The notes under the pieces are model-generated. The model was not told the DNA's origin, did not search any database, and saw only the letters and a list, made by a program, of their open reading frames with translations. Below are positions 11,682 to 23,854 of a DNA stretch of 64,000 nucleotides, piece after piece (within the stretch, counting starts at the first letter, position 1; each line of letters begins with the position of its first letter). The DNA comes from Elmis aenea (Eukaryota > Arthropoda > Insecta > Coleoptera > Elmidae), in NCBI GenBank assembly GCA_947652605.1, contig CANTFG010000179.1, forward strand, positions 99,528-163,527, given 5' to 3'. The translations under genes were made by a program, and so were the position numbers.

Positions 11682-12064
11682 AAAAAAAGTTAGTTTAAGT
11701 CGTAAATGTAAAGAAACGTTTCATTAGCGGCAAGTGGCTTGTGAAATGTAACATGAAAATATAGTTAATAATACATTTTTTGTTTTTGTTGTCTTAACCG
11801 AACTTAACCGAACAATATACTGCATGCATGTTTAAATATGGAGAAGATGGAAATTTCTAGTTTTTCTGGATGTTATGTTCACGATGGACTTTACAAATTA
11901 TAGAGGAATTTCCGCCGTGCGGCGGAATGTAATTAGAAAATACACTCGAACCCGTCGCGCGTGCGCATATTACAGCTTCAACGGCGGAAAGGGCCTGAAT
12001 AACTTATAAAATCCGCCGTCCTGCGAACTTTTAAGTCTATAAATTTATTCCGCCAGCAGACATA
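11682..12064. other. 3' flank of gene A; no further gene seen
   Basis: Contains a GC-richer patch at 11910-12050 with GCCGTGCGGCGGAA and later AAATCCGCCGTCC, perhaps a small inverted-repeat element. No clear AATAAA is seen immediately downstream of the stop. Confidence 0.4.
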
Positions 12065-13577
12065 CAGAGTGGTGCTTTTTTGGATGCTCACCATTGCTAT
12101 CTTGAAAACGGTAAGAGATACAAGGTCGGTTAAATTAGAGAAAAGTTGCAAATTTTTATGGTGATTAAGAATCTGAAAAGAAATCCTGGATATTTTGATT
12201 CGTTTTTGATTTATTGCAAAAAAACTATAAAATGTGATTTTAGAAAAATATTATTATCTTCCCTACCATTGACGCTATGTCATTTAAACTTAGTAACATT
12301 ATGTTTTTGACTGTCCTGGGTTTGATGACGTCAACAGAAATTTTCTAAGCCTTCTAGATTTCAAGTTGCGATAGTCAACTTTTTTATTTCTTATGGCCGC
12401 CATATTGGATTTTTACACCATCAGAGAGACAAAAAAATTAGCTTTTCAGATTGCTAACCAACATATCTTTTTTCTTTCAAAAAACTGGTTGAAATTTGAA
12501 AATTTGTGTAAATAATTCATAAAATCGAGAATGCTCTGAAAACAATTGAAACTATGATATAAATAAAAGTGACACAACATTTTATTGGTCTAATGATAAC
12601 GAAATTAAGGTTGTTGGAAACATATTTAGAAGATATGTTAGGCGAATTGCCATTATTAACAATTCAAAATCATCAGTAGTATCAGTAAGAAGGAGCTGGT
12701 CCTCACAACGCCCGCATTGTAAAAGGATATTAATTTAGATGTACACTTTCAAAATTCTTGACTTGGTACGTTTGGTCCTGTTCATTGGGCTCCGCGATAG
12801 CAATGTTTTAAGCCTATGGATTACTTTTACATTGATGTTGTTTATGCAACCCTAACGGAAAATATTGAACTTCTTCACCGTAAAATCAAAAATGCTTTCG
12901 ACTCTATTTCGAGACAAACTATCCTAAAGGCGGTGGACGAAATGAATTTGAGGACTAACCACTACATCATACATAACGGCGCGCACTTCAAACAATTTAA
13001 ATAATTATTTATCTGGTGTTTTAAACTTATTGTCATTTCGTTATTTTATTAGACCTATAAAATGTTGTGTCACTTTTATTTATATTATAATTTCAATTGT
13101 TTTTCAGAACATTCTCGATTTTATAGATTATTTTTACAAATTTTCAAATTTCAACAAGTTTTTTGAAAGAAAAAAGTATGTTGGTTACCAATCTGAAAAG
13201 CTAATTTTTTTGTCTATCCGATGGTGTAAAAATCCAATATGGCTGCCATAAGAAATAAAAAAGTTGACTATCGCAACTTGAAATCTAGAAGGCTTAGAAA
13301 ATTTCTGTTGACGTCATCAAACCCAGGACGGTCAAAAACATGAAGTTACTAAGTTTAAATGACATGGCGTCAATGGTAGGGAAGATAATAATATTTTTCT
13401 AAAATCACATTTTTTAGTTTTTTTGCAATAAATCAAAAACGAATCAAAATATCCAGGATTTCTTTTCAGATTCTTAATCGCCATGAAAATGTGCAACTTT
13501 TCTCTAATTTAACCGACCTTGTATCTCTTACCGTTTTCAAGATAGTAATGGTGAGCATCCAAAAAAGCACCACCCTG
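12065..13577. mobile_element. 1.5 kb palindromic CAGGGTG element with transposase core
   Basis: The left end CAGAGTGGTGCTTTTTTGG and right end CCAAAAAAGCACCACCCTG are flanked by TA. The arms match over about 500 bp (for example ACGGTAAGAGATACAAGGTC). The central 400 bp is not palindromic and holds a decayed DDE transposase, which ties these palindromes to the Tc1/mariner-like superfamily. Confidence 0.85.
12690..13004 (+). pseudogene. Decayed Tc1/mariner-like DDE transposase, C-terminal part
   Basis: Reading across frames gives GAGPHNARIVK (family: DGAPPHN.R.V), then LGTFGPVHWAPRSSNVLSLW (family: W-GPx.WPxRSPDLxPLDFFLW). A 62-aa open stretch follows (12816-13004) with VYAT...I...I and a tail ending HNGAHFKQF, the usual C-terminal signature. 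The catalytic Asp of RSPD is now Asn (SSN). Frameshifts and a stop separate the blocks. It cannot be functional. Confidence 0.7.
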
Positions 13578-14358
13578 TATAGCCACTTCCTTGAATTAAA
13601 GGTAAGTATAAATATATATAAAAGTCCAGCCTGACTCTGTGACTCTATAACGCATGAATATAGCTACGGGTTGACTAATGTCATACTTGACAATCATTAT
13701 GAGGTTATGTTATTATAGTAATCTGTTATGTTATTATAGTAATCTGTAACGCGGGTTGACATGTCATACTTGACAATCCCGTCCTAGGACGGTCTAACTG
13801 CTAGTTGTGAAATATTGAAAAGTAATGATAAATGAAAGTCGGTTAAACATTTGTCACTTTGGAGCATCACTTAGTAGCATCAAATTTTAAATAATAAATT
13901 AAAGAAAAGTTAAATACTTAAAATGTTGAAAAAAATGTGAAATTGCTTCTTTGACAAAACTTCAAATTTGTGTAACTTTTTTTTGTCAAATTAATTCAGT
14001 GTGTAGTTTTTTATTTGAGAAATTTATTTCGTGTGTAATTTTTGTTGCATGTAATTTCTTCTTGGTGTAATTTTTGCTGTGTGTTTCAGCACGGGTAATT
14101 TCTTTTTGACGACACCCTCTAACGGTTTTTGGTATTCCCATTTCATGTTAAATCCAGGACTCGAAACCGAAAATAAATTTGGTTAACGGTCAACCGAACT
14201 CAAAAACTTTATTGTTAGAACGGCTTTTGTTTAAAAACCGGTTTTTTAAACGATTTAACTTATAAACCGGTTTTCGGTTTAAAACCCGGTTTTTGACATT
14301 ATTTTGATTAGAAATGCAAATTATGAAAAAATATTATCTCTTTATAATTTTATAATAC
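13578..14358. other. Intergenic repeats; no gene
   Basis: Holds a 21-bp direct duplication (TTATGTTATTATAGTAATCTG, about 13705-13747) flanked by two GTCATACTTGACAATC copies. A run of AACCGGTTTT-like motifs at 14150-14300 recurs in style at 18950-19060 and 45700-45830. Confidence 0.45.
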
Positions 14359-14623
14359 ACTAGCTGATTTACTCAGCGTTGCACGGGTGATTACAATTCT
14401 CTTTTATCAATCACAGACTACTCGCGCTGCGCGCTTGCGCTCGGCGGACGTTCCCAGACATTTCCGGCCGTTCCCGGACGTTCTTTATACGACGTTTAAT
14501 CCGTTGGGTCCTAGATAGTAACTGTGCCAAATTTGGTCCCAATCGGTCAACGGACCTAGGATTCTATAGCGAACAAACAAACAAACAAACACACAAACAA
14601 ACCAGCTCTTTTATATACGTATA
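14359..14623 (+). mobile_element. Retroposon 3' end with (AACA)n tail, copy 2
   Basis: Starts ACTAGCTGATTTACTCAGCG and shares with copy 1 the GTTGCACGGGT, ATCACAGACTACTCGCGCT and CGGACCTAGGATTCTATAGC strings. The tail is a longer (AACA)n. It ends GCTCTTTTATATA directly against a CAGGGTG palindrome, exactly as copy 1 does. Confidence 0.65.
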
Positions 14624-16134
14624 CAGGGTGTCCCAGATTACATTTCCAGCATGGGGATCTCGCTTATTATAAGAGATACAGGTTTGTTTAAATTAGATAA
14701 ATTATTCCTTAGTATGAGAGGAGCTACAATCAATTTTTAAAAGTATAAAATTCGTCGTGCTTCAGATGTTAAAGCAAAAAATATGAAAATGTCGAATTTC
14801 TTTTTTCTTTCATAGTTTTTTTGTCTTAATCGTTAGAACAATTTTATTTGTACTTTCTGAAGGTCCTTTTTAATGGAGAATGTAACTGTCATTTTAGATT
14901 TGTTATAACACCTACCATTTTCGAGATATTACCCCTAATTCCATTTTTTCTTATGGGCCGCGAAGTTGGCTATGGAATAGTTGAATGTGCTTTTTTTTTC
15001 TCGTTTAAATGAGATATTACTTGCTATACCTATTTTTATAAACAAGTCACAAAATGAATAAAAATCGTAGTTTACCCATGACTTATAAAACTATCTATGA
15101 AAATAAAAACAAAAAACAACTAATTAAATGTCAAATGACAGTTACCATTTGTCTGCGGTATCATTTATTAGAATTGTTTAGTATTGTTGTGTAATTCGAT
15201 GGTCTTTGTAGCAAATTTGTTATCATATAATTATGAGCACATTTACAACTAATTAAAAAAATTTAATGTAGAAATCAATTTTTTTACAACAGAAACTGTG
15301 CAAAATAGATATTTGTAAGTCTTTATGGATTTGTTTTGGATTTTTGGTTGGTTTTTCGAAGAAACCATATTCTTTTAAATTTATTTACAAATTGCTGTAA
15401 TTACACACTCTTCGTTGCCATTTCTCAAGATATAGCTCAAGTATATTCGCTCAGCTTCCACACAGTTTTTATGGTAAAGAATGTAGCATCTCAACATGTC
15501 AAATTTTTCGCTATTTTTAAATGTAGCCATCATATAACAATAATTACTACAAAGACTATCGAATTACACAACAATAATATGAAATTCTAATAAATGATAC
15601 CACAGACAAATGGCAACTGTCATTTAGCATTTAATTAGTTGTTTTTTGTTTTTATTTTCATCGATAGCTTGATAAGTGATGGGTAAAATACGATTTTTTT
15701 TCATTTTGTGACTTGTTTATAAAAATAGGTATAGCAAGTAATATCTCATTTAAACGAGAAAAAAAAAGCACATTCAACTATTCCATAGCCAACTTCGCGG
15801 TCCATAAGAAAAAATGGAATTAGGGGTAATATCTCGAAAATGGAAGGCGTTAAAACAAATCTAAAATGACAGTTACATTCTCCATTAAAAAGTACCTTTA
15901 GAAAGTACAAATAAAATTGTTGTAACGATTAAGACAAAAAAGTTATGAAAGAAAAAAGAACTTCGACATTTTCAGATTTTTTGCTGTAACATCTGAAGCA
16001 CGACGAATTTTGTTCTTTTAAAAATTGATTGTGGCTCCTTTCATACCAAGGAATAATTCATCTAATTTAAACAAACCTGTATCTCTTATAATAGGCGAGA
16101 TCCCCATGCTGGAAATGTAATCTGGGACACCCTG
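14624..16134. mobile_element. 1.5 kb palindromic CAGGGTGTCCC element
   Basis: Ends CAGGGTGTCCCAGATTACAT and its complement ATGTAATCTGGGACACCCTG are flanked by TA. The arms match almost end to end around a centre near 15380. The same family recurs at 19398 (one arm) and 20717-22169. The frame at 15336-15590 is arm sequence without a domain. Confidence 0.88.
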
Positions 16135-16258
16135 TATAGAAGAAGAGGAAGATGTACAATCAGGCGTTCAGTAATGACTTCTTGTAAACTAATCGCATTG
16201 AATACAGATTTTGTATTTTTTTAAAATAATTTTTGTCTAAAAAACTGGTTCATATATA

Positions 16259-18940
16259 CAGGGTGTTTCGCTTTTTCATGGGACACTATTGCTATCCCCG
16301 TAAATAATGAAAATACAAGGTTTGTTAAACGGGACAAAAGTTGGAACTACTTACTACTTCACTTTAGTGGACTTTGTCGGAAATTGATAAAATTGTGTGG
16401 GTTAATAAAACTAGACTTGCTGAACCCAAATATGTTAAAATTACTTGGCAGTCTCATTTATTAAGCGTAAAAAATCATTATAAAAGTTCCGTTTGACAGT
16501 TAGGTTAGGTTTTTTAATTCGAATTTTCTCATGTTAGGATGGCTAAATTATCTATGTAAAGTGTACAAATATTATTATAAGGCATAAATGAAACTATATT
16601 TTTATTGATTTTGTGTTAAAATATAAAAATAACATAAATCTTATAACATACCCAAGTTCACAACTGTCATTTTTTGACGTCTTGAATTACGATTTCCACC
16701 TTTCTTGACTTTCTGAGATCGTAAGGTGGACGGACTCATGTATAAGGATCAGATCAGTTTCAGTTGGAACTAAAATTTTAATTTTAGGCGACCTTTAATT
16801 TATTTTTTTAACAAATAACCTGTAAATTGAGAGTGGTAGTTAATGATGCTGTTTGTTTAACCTTATTTGACTCTCTTGAATTTCTGTGAAAAAACACACT
16901 CATGAAACGATATTTTGACAGATGTCATTTACTCAAATGAGGTTAATTATTAGAACGCCTGAAGCGGCATTTTAAACATTGTATACACACAAACACATAC
17001 CTCGAAGATAATCAAAAAGTTAGCTATTTAGGGGTGTATTTTAAACCAGATCTTGTTTTGTTAAAAATCCATGGGTTGCGTGATATAACGAAAAAACCGA
17101 AATCGATCAAAATTTTTAAATTTAATTATCTCGGCTATTGTTGCGAATACACAAAAACGTCAAAGGAAAATGGTTTGTAAATTTTGTTTTCTACAAGATG
17201 GCGATAGTCAGATTTTTACCGTGCGAGATATTTGACAAAACTACTTTTTTTAAATGGCAATCGTAGTAGGCGATGACTTAGATTTAAAGATTATTTTTTT
17301 CTATTTACAATGATATGATATTTTGTAAGTCTATTTTCAAAAATAAGCGAAATAACCTAAAAAATGCAAAATATTAAGATAAAAATCAAGGTTGCCAGGA
17401 AAAAAACAAAAACCGTCTTCGATTGTTTTATTTCGAGCTTTGCTTGTTTATTATGTCACTTTTTAAACAGTGATATTACAACAAATGTAATGCGAAATTA
17501 AAATAATCATACCTACTAATAGTCATAACATAAATGTATTTTATACCTCTTACTAAGACATTAGCAAAAAAGGATTTAAAATATATATATATAGGTTCAT
17601 AGGTTTGTCGATTTACATTATTTCCAGTTAACACAATAATTATTTTTTACCATGGCAACCTAGATTTTTATCTTGAGAAATTGCATTTTTTTAAGTTATT
17701 TTGCTTATTTTTGAAAATAGACTTACAAAATATTAAATCATTGTAAAGAGAAAAAACAATATTTAAATCTAAGTCATCTCCTACTACGATTGCCATTAAA
17801 AAAGTTGTTTTGTGAAATATCTCGCACGGTAATTTATAAATAAAAATCTGATTATCACCATCTTATAGAAAACAAAATTTACAACACATTTTTCCTTTGA
17901 CGTTTTTGTGTATTCGCAACAATAGCCGAGATATTTAAGTTTAAATTTTTTTTTAAGTGTATGAACGTCCGTTGTATATAAATTGTAAAGCGAAGAAATA
18001 AAAATCTGGTATTACTGGACGGTATATTTTTTTATTCAACGTCTACTAATCCTACGTTTCGCTCCTTATTTTTAGGAGCATCTTCAGGGCTATAATTTTT
18101 TAAACACAAACAATTAGTTTATAAGTCATTCTTAATCTTAATATTTAAAGCTTTTTGTTTTAAAGGAAATGAAATTAACAGTATTAACACTTGAAAAAAC
18201 TACATTACTAATCAATATACAATAGGTAATCAACAACAACATTATTTTTACAAAAATTATAGTCTAATTTTAATATAATACATATGTAACTTATTTAAAA
18301 TACTTACATTGAGGCGTGGTTATAAACAATAAAAATATACCTATGTTGAAAAGTTGCATATCGAGCTTGATCTAATTTATGGTACTATGATGATTAAATT
18401 GATGAATAGATTAAGTGTTTAAAAATTTTTTCGAATTTAAATAGCTATCTTTTGTCCCTTTTAACCAACTGTTATAAAGTTGTTATAGTCACTATAATAT
18501 AGGCACTATAATATAGTGCAATATTTAAATCCAATTTTATATTTATTTTACTTAAATTTTAACTTCTTTTAATTTACATTATGTTACTTCATTATTTCAC
18601 AATTTCAGTTAATAGTTTTTGCTCTGTCATTTCATTGTTTACTGAACTTATTTTTGCTTAAGTTGCACTTTGCAATATACACGATACATGCGCCCGTCGA
18701 TATTCTATTACATGTATTACATTCATTATTCAGCATTCATACAACAGCAAAGTTATTACAATAATCATCTAGTTTAAATTTTTTGTTTTCATTTATTATA
18801 TTTTTCGTATTCTACAATTTTTATTTAAATTAAGCGTTAAAACCAAGTGTTTGTTTTTCTTAAAATCATCGAACCCCATAACACACCCTTGTATTTTCAT
18901 TATTTACGGAGATAGCAATAGTGTCCCATGGAAAAGTGTA
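16259..18940. mobile_element. Composite palindromic element (CAGGGTGTTTCGC left end)
   Basis: The left end reads CAGGGTGTTTCGCTTTTTCA; the right end keeps the complement of the following bases (TATTTTCATTATTTACGGAG, GTGTCCCATGGAAAAG) but has lost the terminal CCCTG. Inside are a second palindrome at about 17100-17965 (shared CACAAAAACGTCAAAGG) and sequence shared with 41285-43345, including AACTTTTATAA and TTAGGTTAGGTTTTTTAATTC. No transposase was found. Confidence 0.65.
18035..18095 (-). ncRNA. Hammerhead-ribozyme-like motif, Penelope type
   Basis: On the minus strand the core is CTGAAGA, then a stem TGCTCC/GGAGC around an A/T loop, then GAAA, then CGT...ACG as a short stem III followed by TT. 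This matches the hammerhead layout CUGANGA, stem II, GAAA, stem III, UH. Penelope-like retroelements are known to carry minimal hammerheads with this look. Stem I cannot be shown: the bases beside the core pair poorly. No Penelope reverse transcriptase was seen nearby, so this would be a relic. Confidence 0.5.
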
Positions 18941-19397
18941 TATAGTATATAGTTTGGTTAAAGGTAACCGTTATTTCTGCTATTATAAATAACGGTTTCG
19001 GTTAAAAATTGCTTTGACGAAAAAAAAATAACGGTTAACCGATTTAAAAAAACATAGGGTAACTGCGATAGTTACTGGCTCCCTAAAGCAAAATTTTATG
19101 TTTGCAAGTGAGATAATTAATTAATTTTTCGATATTAAAATATAAAAATTTAAATGTAGTGTAGACCAATAGACTTATTTTTATATTTTAAATTCGAATT
19201 TTATGTATCATAAGTTTTTAATGGTAAAAATAAATTTTTGTTTAAAGACTACGCAGTTTGTAGTTATTGGCATGTCTTTCGTAGTGATTGGCCCAGCATG
19301 TATCAACTATTGCATTCGTTCAAAAATACAGAACTATTTTATTATAAGAAATAACATTAACGTTTTTAAAAACTACAGAATAACATCGCAATATACA
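18096..19397. other. AT-rich tail of the composite element; no gene
   Basis: No domain-bearing frame. 18950-19060 is rich in AACGGTTT-like motifs. The frame at 19203-19442 runs into a CAGGGTG-family arm and is rejected. Confidence 0.4.
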
Positions 19398-20213
19398 CTG
19401 TCCCAGATAAGATTTCCAGCATGGGGATCTCGCTTATTATAAGAGATGCAGGTTTATTTTAATTAAATGAACTATTTACAAGTATGAGAGGAGCAGCAGT
19501 CAATTTTTAAAAGAACAAAATTCGCCGTGCTTCAGATGTTATAACAAAAAAATATGAAAATGTTGAATTTCTTTTGTTCTCTCTTAACTTTTTAATGTTA
19601 ATCATCAGATAAATTTTATTAGTATTTTCTCAAGGTACATTATAATGGAGAAAGTAACAGTTGTTTTAGATTTTTTGTCACTTACCATTTTTGAGATATC
19701 ACCCCCAACTTCATTTTTTTTTCATGGGCCGCGAAGATGGCTGTGGAACAGTTAAATGTTCTTTTTTTATTTTTTTAATGAGATTACTGCTACATCTATT
19801 TTTATAAATAACTCACAAAAGCAAGAAATATCGTATTTTACCAATTACTTATCAAGCTATCTATGAAAATAAAAACAAAATGCAACTAATTCAATGTCAA
19901 AGGACAGTATGAATTGTCTGTGGTATCAATTATTAGTTTATAGTATTGTTGTGTAATTCGATAATCTTTATAGCAATTGTAATTATTATAACTACATTTA
20001 AATATAACGAAAATTTTGACATCTTGAGATTCTACATTCTTTGCCATAAAAACTGTAGAAGCTGAGCGAATATACTTGGAGCTACATATATCCCGAGAAA
20101 AGGCAACGAAGGTTGCGTAATTACAGAAATTTGGAAATAAATTTAAAAGAATATGGTTTCTTTGAGAAACCAATCAAATAACCAAAACAAGTCAATAAAA
20201 AAACTATTTGTTT
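19398..20213. mobile_element. Truncated one-arm copy of the 14624 palindrome family
   Basis: Begins ACTGTCCCAGATAAGATTTC-like, lacking the first bases. It follows the left-arm sequence of 14624-16134 (GCATGGGGATCTCGCTTATT) with many differences, past its centre, and ends near GAAACCAATCAAATAACC. Confidence 0.65.
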
Positions 20214-20716
20214 CATTACTTTTTGAGAGATAACAATAATGGTTCAAAATATACAAACTGGTATAGAAAAAATAGCAAATCTGTCTTTTAAATTTTAATT
20301 CACACCATCCAGTACATCAAAAAATAAACATAGGTAAAAACATTAAAAGAAGAATAATGTTACTTTCACATGACATATTTCATTCTAAAAATTTATCTAA
20401 AGTTAAAAGTTTTTTATTACAAAATAATTATCCAATATAATAATAAATAAATACCTTTTTCATAACCAAACCAAAAATACTTAAACACCTGCAAGCAATT
20501 CACAAGAATTAACTAAATTCTATAAAATTGCCTATATTCATAATTTATCAGAAAAGTTAGCAATAATGTTAATGTTTAAACAATATAACATAAAAGTGGT
20601 TTTCAAAAATTACTTTACTTTAATAGATACATACACCAAATTAAAAAATTCCATACCCTAAACAACTTAAAAATAATTTAATTTACCTTTGTCCATGCAA
20701 AAATTGTAATACTATA

Positions 20717-22169
20717 CAGGGTGTCCCAGATTACATTTCCAGCATGGGGATCTCGCTTATTATAAGAGATACAGGTTTGCTTGAATTAGATTAATTATTC
20801 CTTAGTATGAGAGGAGCCACAATTAATTTTTAAAAGTACAATATTGCTCTTGCTTCAGATGTTATAGCAAAAAATATGAAAATGTCCAATTTCTTTTTTC
20901 TTTCATAACTTGTTTGTCTTAAATCATTAGAACCATTTTATTTGTACTTTGTTTTGGTACTTTCTAGTGAAGAATGTAACTGTTATTTTAAATTATTTTT
21001 AGCACCTACCATTTTTGAGATATTACCCCTAACTTCATTTTTTCTCATAAGCCCCGAAGTTGGCTATGGAATAGTTGAATGTGCTTTTTTTTCACTTTAA
21101 AATGAGATATTACTTACTACATTATTTTTATAAATAAGTCACAAAATCAAGAAAAATCGTATATTACTCATAACTTATGAAGCTATCTATGAAAATAAAA
21201 ACAATTGATTAAATGTGAAATGACAGTTACTATTTGTCTGCGGTATCATTTATTAGAATTGTTTTTACACAGTTTTTATAGCAAGGAATGTAGCATCTCA
21301 ACATGTCAAATTTTTCACTATTTTTAAATGTAGCCATCATTATAACAATTACTGCAAAGACTATCGAATTACAGTGCAATAATATGAAATTCTAATAAAT
21401 GATACCACAGACAAATGGTAATCTGTCATTTGACATTTAATTAGTACTTTTTTGTTATTATTTTCATAGAGTTAAGGTTGATATCTCGAAAATATTAGGT
21501 GTTAAAAATAATCTAAAATTACAGTTAATTCTCCATTAAAAAGTACCATAAAAAAGTACAAATGAAACGGTTCTAATGATTAAGACAAAAAAAAATGAGA
21601 GAAAAAAGAAATTCGACATTTTCATATTTTTTGCTATAACATCTAAAGCACGAGAAATTTTGCTCTTTTAAAAATTGATTGTGGCTCCTCTTATGCCAAG
21701 GAACAATTCATCTAATTTAACCCGGGATCGGTCGCACATTGAAATTTTACGAGAGCGGTCGCGGTTCGGTCACTTCGACCAACTAACGTTATTATTACAA
21801 ATGCAGATGATGATGTTATATAGGTAAAAAATGACGTAAGTAGCCTAAAATTTATTTTTATATTTATATACACATTATTACAAATTAAACTCTACTACAC
21901 CCTAGTAATTAGTCCAACAAAATAAAAAATTAATATAAAAATTTAATCAGAATTTTTTAATTTTTTATTAATTTATTAAAAGCATTAGTACGTTTTTGAA
22001 GCATAACTAGATGCAAGGCGTTGACGCATGCGTAAGTTGTGAGTTATGCGCAAATTTTATATTTGTCGGTCTTTTGGACACATTAGCGACCGATCCCCGG
22101 GTTAAGCAAACCTGTATCTCTTATAATAAGCGAGATCCCTGTGCTGGAAATGTAATCTGGGACACCCTG
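20717..22169. mobile_element. Palindromic CAGGGTGTCCC element, interrupted by a TTAA MITE
   Basis: Both termini are present (CAGGGTGTCCCAGATTACAT and complement), flanked by TA. The arms are shorter than in 14624-16134 because of internal deletion. The right arm is split by the 381-bp insertion at 21721-22101. Confidence 0.85.
21721..22101. mobile_element. piggyBac-type MITE with TTAA duplication
   Basis: TTAA at 21717-21720 and again at 22102-22105 flank ends CCCGGGATCGGTCGC and GCGACCGATCCCCGGG (one extra C). The 381-bp body is non-coding. Removing it with one TTAA restores the host palindrome arm (CATCTAATTTAA to GCAAACCTGTATC), so the insertion is recent relative to its host. Confidence 0.85.
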
Positions 22170-22655
22170 TATACTTAGGATAAACTTCACAAAATTTAAG
22201 AAACAGAATGTATGGTCATTGGTCATAAAAGTCATTTAAAAAAACTAAATGAAAATTTAAAGTCCAAAAATACAAATAATATTTAATGCACTAACAGCTT
22301 AACAGAACATGTTCTAGAAACTAAACATGAATTTAATTTTGAAAACATTAAAATTATGTATCACGAAAAAATCAATTCAAACGTCTAATTGCCGAAAGTA
22401 TTTTCATAAATGTTAATAAAAATGCATGTAACGATAGGTCTGACACAGACAATATATTTCAGAAAACTTACAAATTGCTATTAAATAAATTAATGTAATC
22501 AGGGTTCTTTAATGTTTCAATAATATCAATAAATAAAACTTTTATATGTTATGCCATTAAAAATTAGTTTTTTCAGTGATCGTAGGATAGGTTATATGAA
22601 TGTTATGTAGTGTCTATATATGTATATTTTGTATGTTTTAAATATACTACATATA
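22170..22655. other. No gene recognised
   Basis: Plain AT-rich sequence without repeats or domain-bearing frames. Confidence 0.4.
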
Positions 22656-23570
22656 GGGGAAGGCGGGGCAGAACGGAACAACGGGACAGAACGGACCACT
22701 GCTTATTTTTTTAATTGTACCGAGGCACTATCTAAGAAAACTTTTAGGAACTATTTACTAACGCATAACAAACAGACTGACGATATTTTTGTCATTCTGG
22801 ACAATTCTGGATAAGCGTATTCGCACGTGTCCCGTATTTGCTTGTGTTATCGTTCTGTGTTGTAATTGGTTGTCATCATAATATGCAAAGTGAGCAAAAA
22901 CTTTAATTTTATTATATTTTTTCTTGATATATCCTTAAACTACGAGTCTTGGACTACGTTCCTGTGTATTTACTGTTGTATATTTCATGGACCATTCTAG
23001 AGGAATTTGAACTAGATCTAACTTCAACGGATGGGGCAGGACGGACCGGGGCACAACGGACCGAGGTTCCATTCCGCCCCATGTCCGATTTTTCTTTCTT
23101 TTTTCTTTTTTAAATATGTTTCTTGTACCGTAACCTTCTGTTGACACTATCTATGATTTAACAGACACTGAATAATGAAAATAATTTTTTTAATTTTTTA
23201 TGTTTTATTTAATTAATTTCAAGTTTGTTAAGCATATATCGTTAAAAAATCTACTTTATTATTATTACGTTGTTCGAATAATAAGCTTAATAACGTCTAC
23301 TATGACTACTTTGACTCTTTTTAAGAAATTAAACAATTTTGCAAAGAAGGTTCCGTTCTGCCCCAACCCCGGGGCAGAACGGACCGTTTGCCATTTTTTT
23401 TTCTTTTTTAATTTAAACTTAGTAGTTTACGATTATTTTTAAATTTGTAATTAAATTTAAAAAAAGGAATAAACAGAGAATACAAACACAAATTTTTGGA
23501 TTTATCGTACCTTAAATTAATAAATTACAACTCTTTTATATTAAAGGTTCCCTTCCGCCCCGCCTTCCTC
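22656..23570. mobile_element. TA-flanked DNA element with GGGGAAGGCGGGGC ends
   Basis: Left end GGGGAAGGCGGGGCAGAACG and right end CCGCCCCGCCTTCCTC lie between TA dinucleotides. Further copies of the GGGGCAGAACGGACC string occur inside, at about 23030-23060 and 23370-23390, in both orientations. No transposase is seen and the family is not assigned. The frames at 22620-22814, 22935-23147 and 23200-23442 overlap these repeats and are not supported as genes. Confidence 0.65.
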
Positions 23571-23572
23571 TA

Positions 23573-23854
23573 CAGGGTGCGCCATTAGTGCGATAGTCCA
23601 TTATTGCCCTTAATGTCAACTTAATAAAAAAAAGTTTTTAATGAAACTTATAGTATTTCTACACGTGCATGTTTTAAAATTAGTTTCAAGTATACAGGGT
23701 GGTTCATAAAAGTGGGGCGTCACTAAAGGTATTTTTTTAAAATTGAACACCCAGTATATTTTTGCATAATCGAATTCAGCAAGAAAATCTCCATATGACA
23801 GTATTTTGGATTTAAGGGCAATAATGGATTTTATCGCACTAATGGCGCACCCTG
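23573..23854. mobile_element. Short palindromic CAGGGTG element (282 bp)
   Basis: Ends CAGGGTGCGCCATTAGTGCG and complement CGCACTAATGGCGCACCCTG are flanked by TA. An internal TATACAGGGTGGTTC at about 23693 marks a second, nested terminus. Confidence 0.8.
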
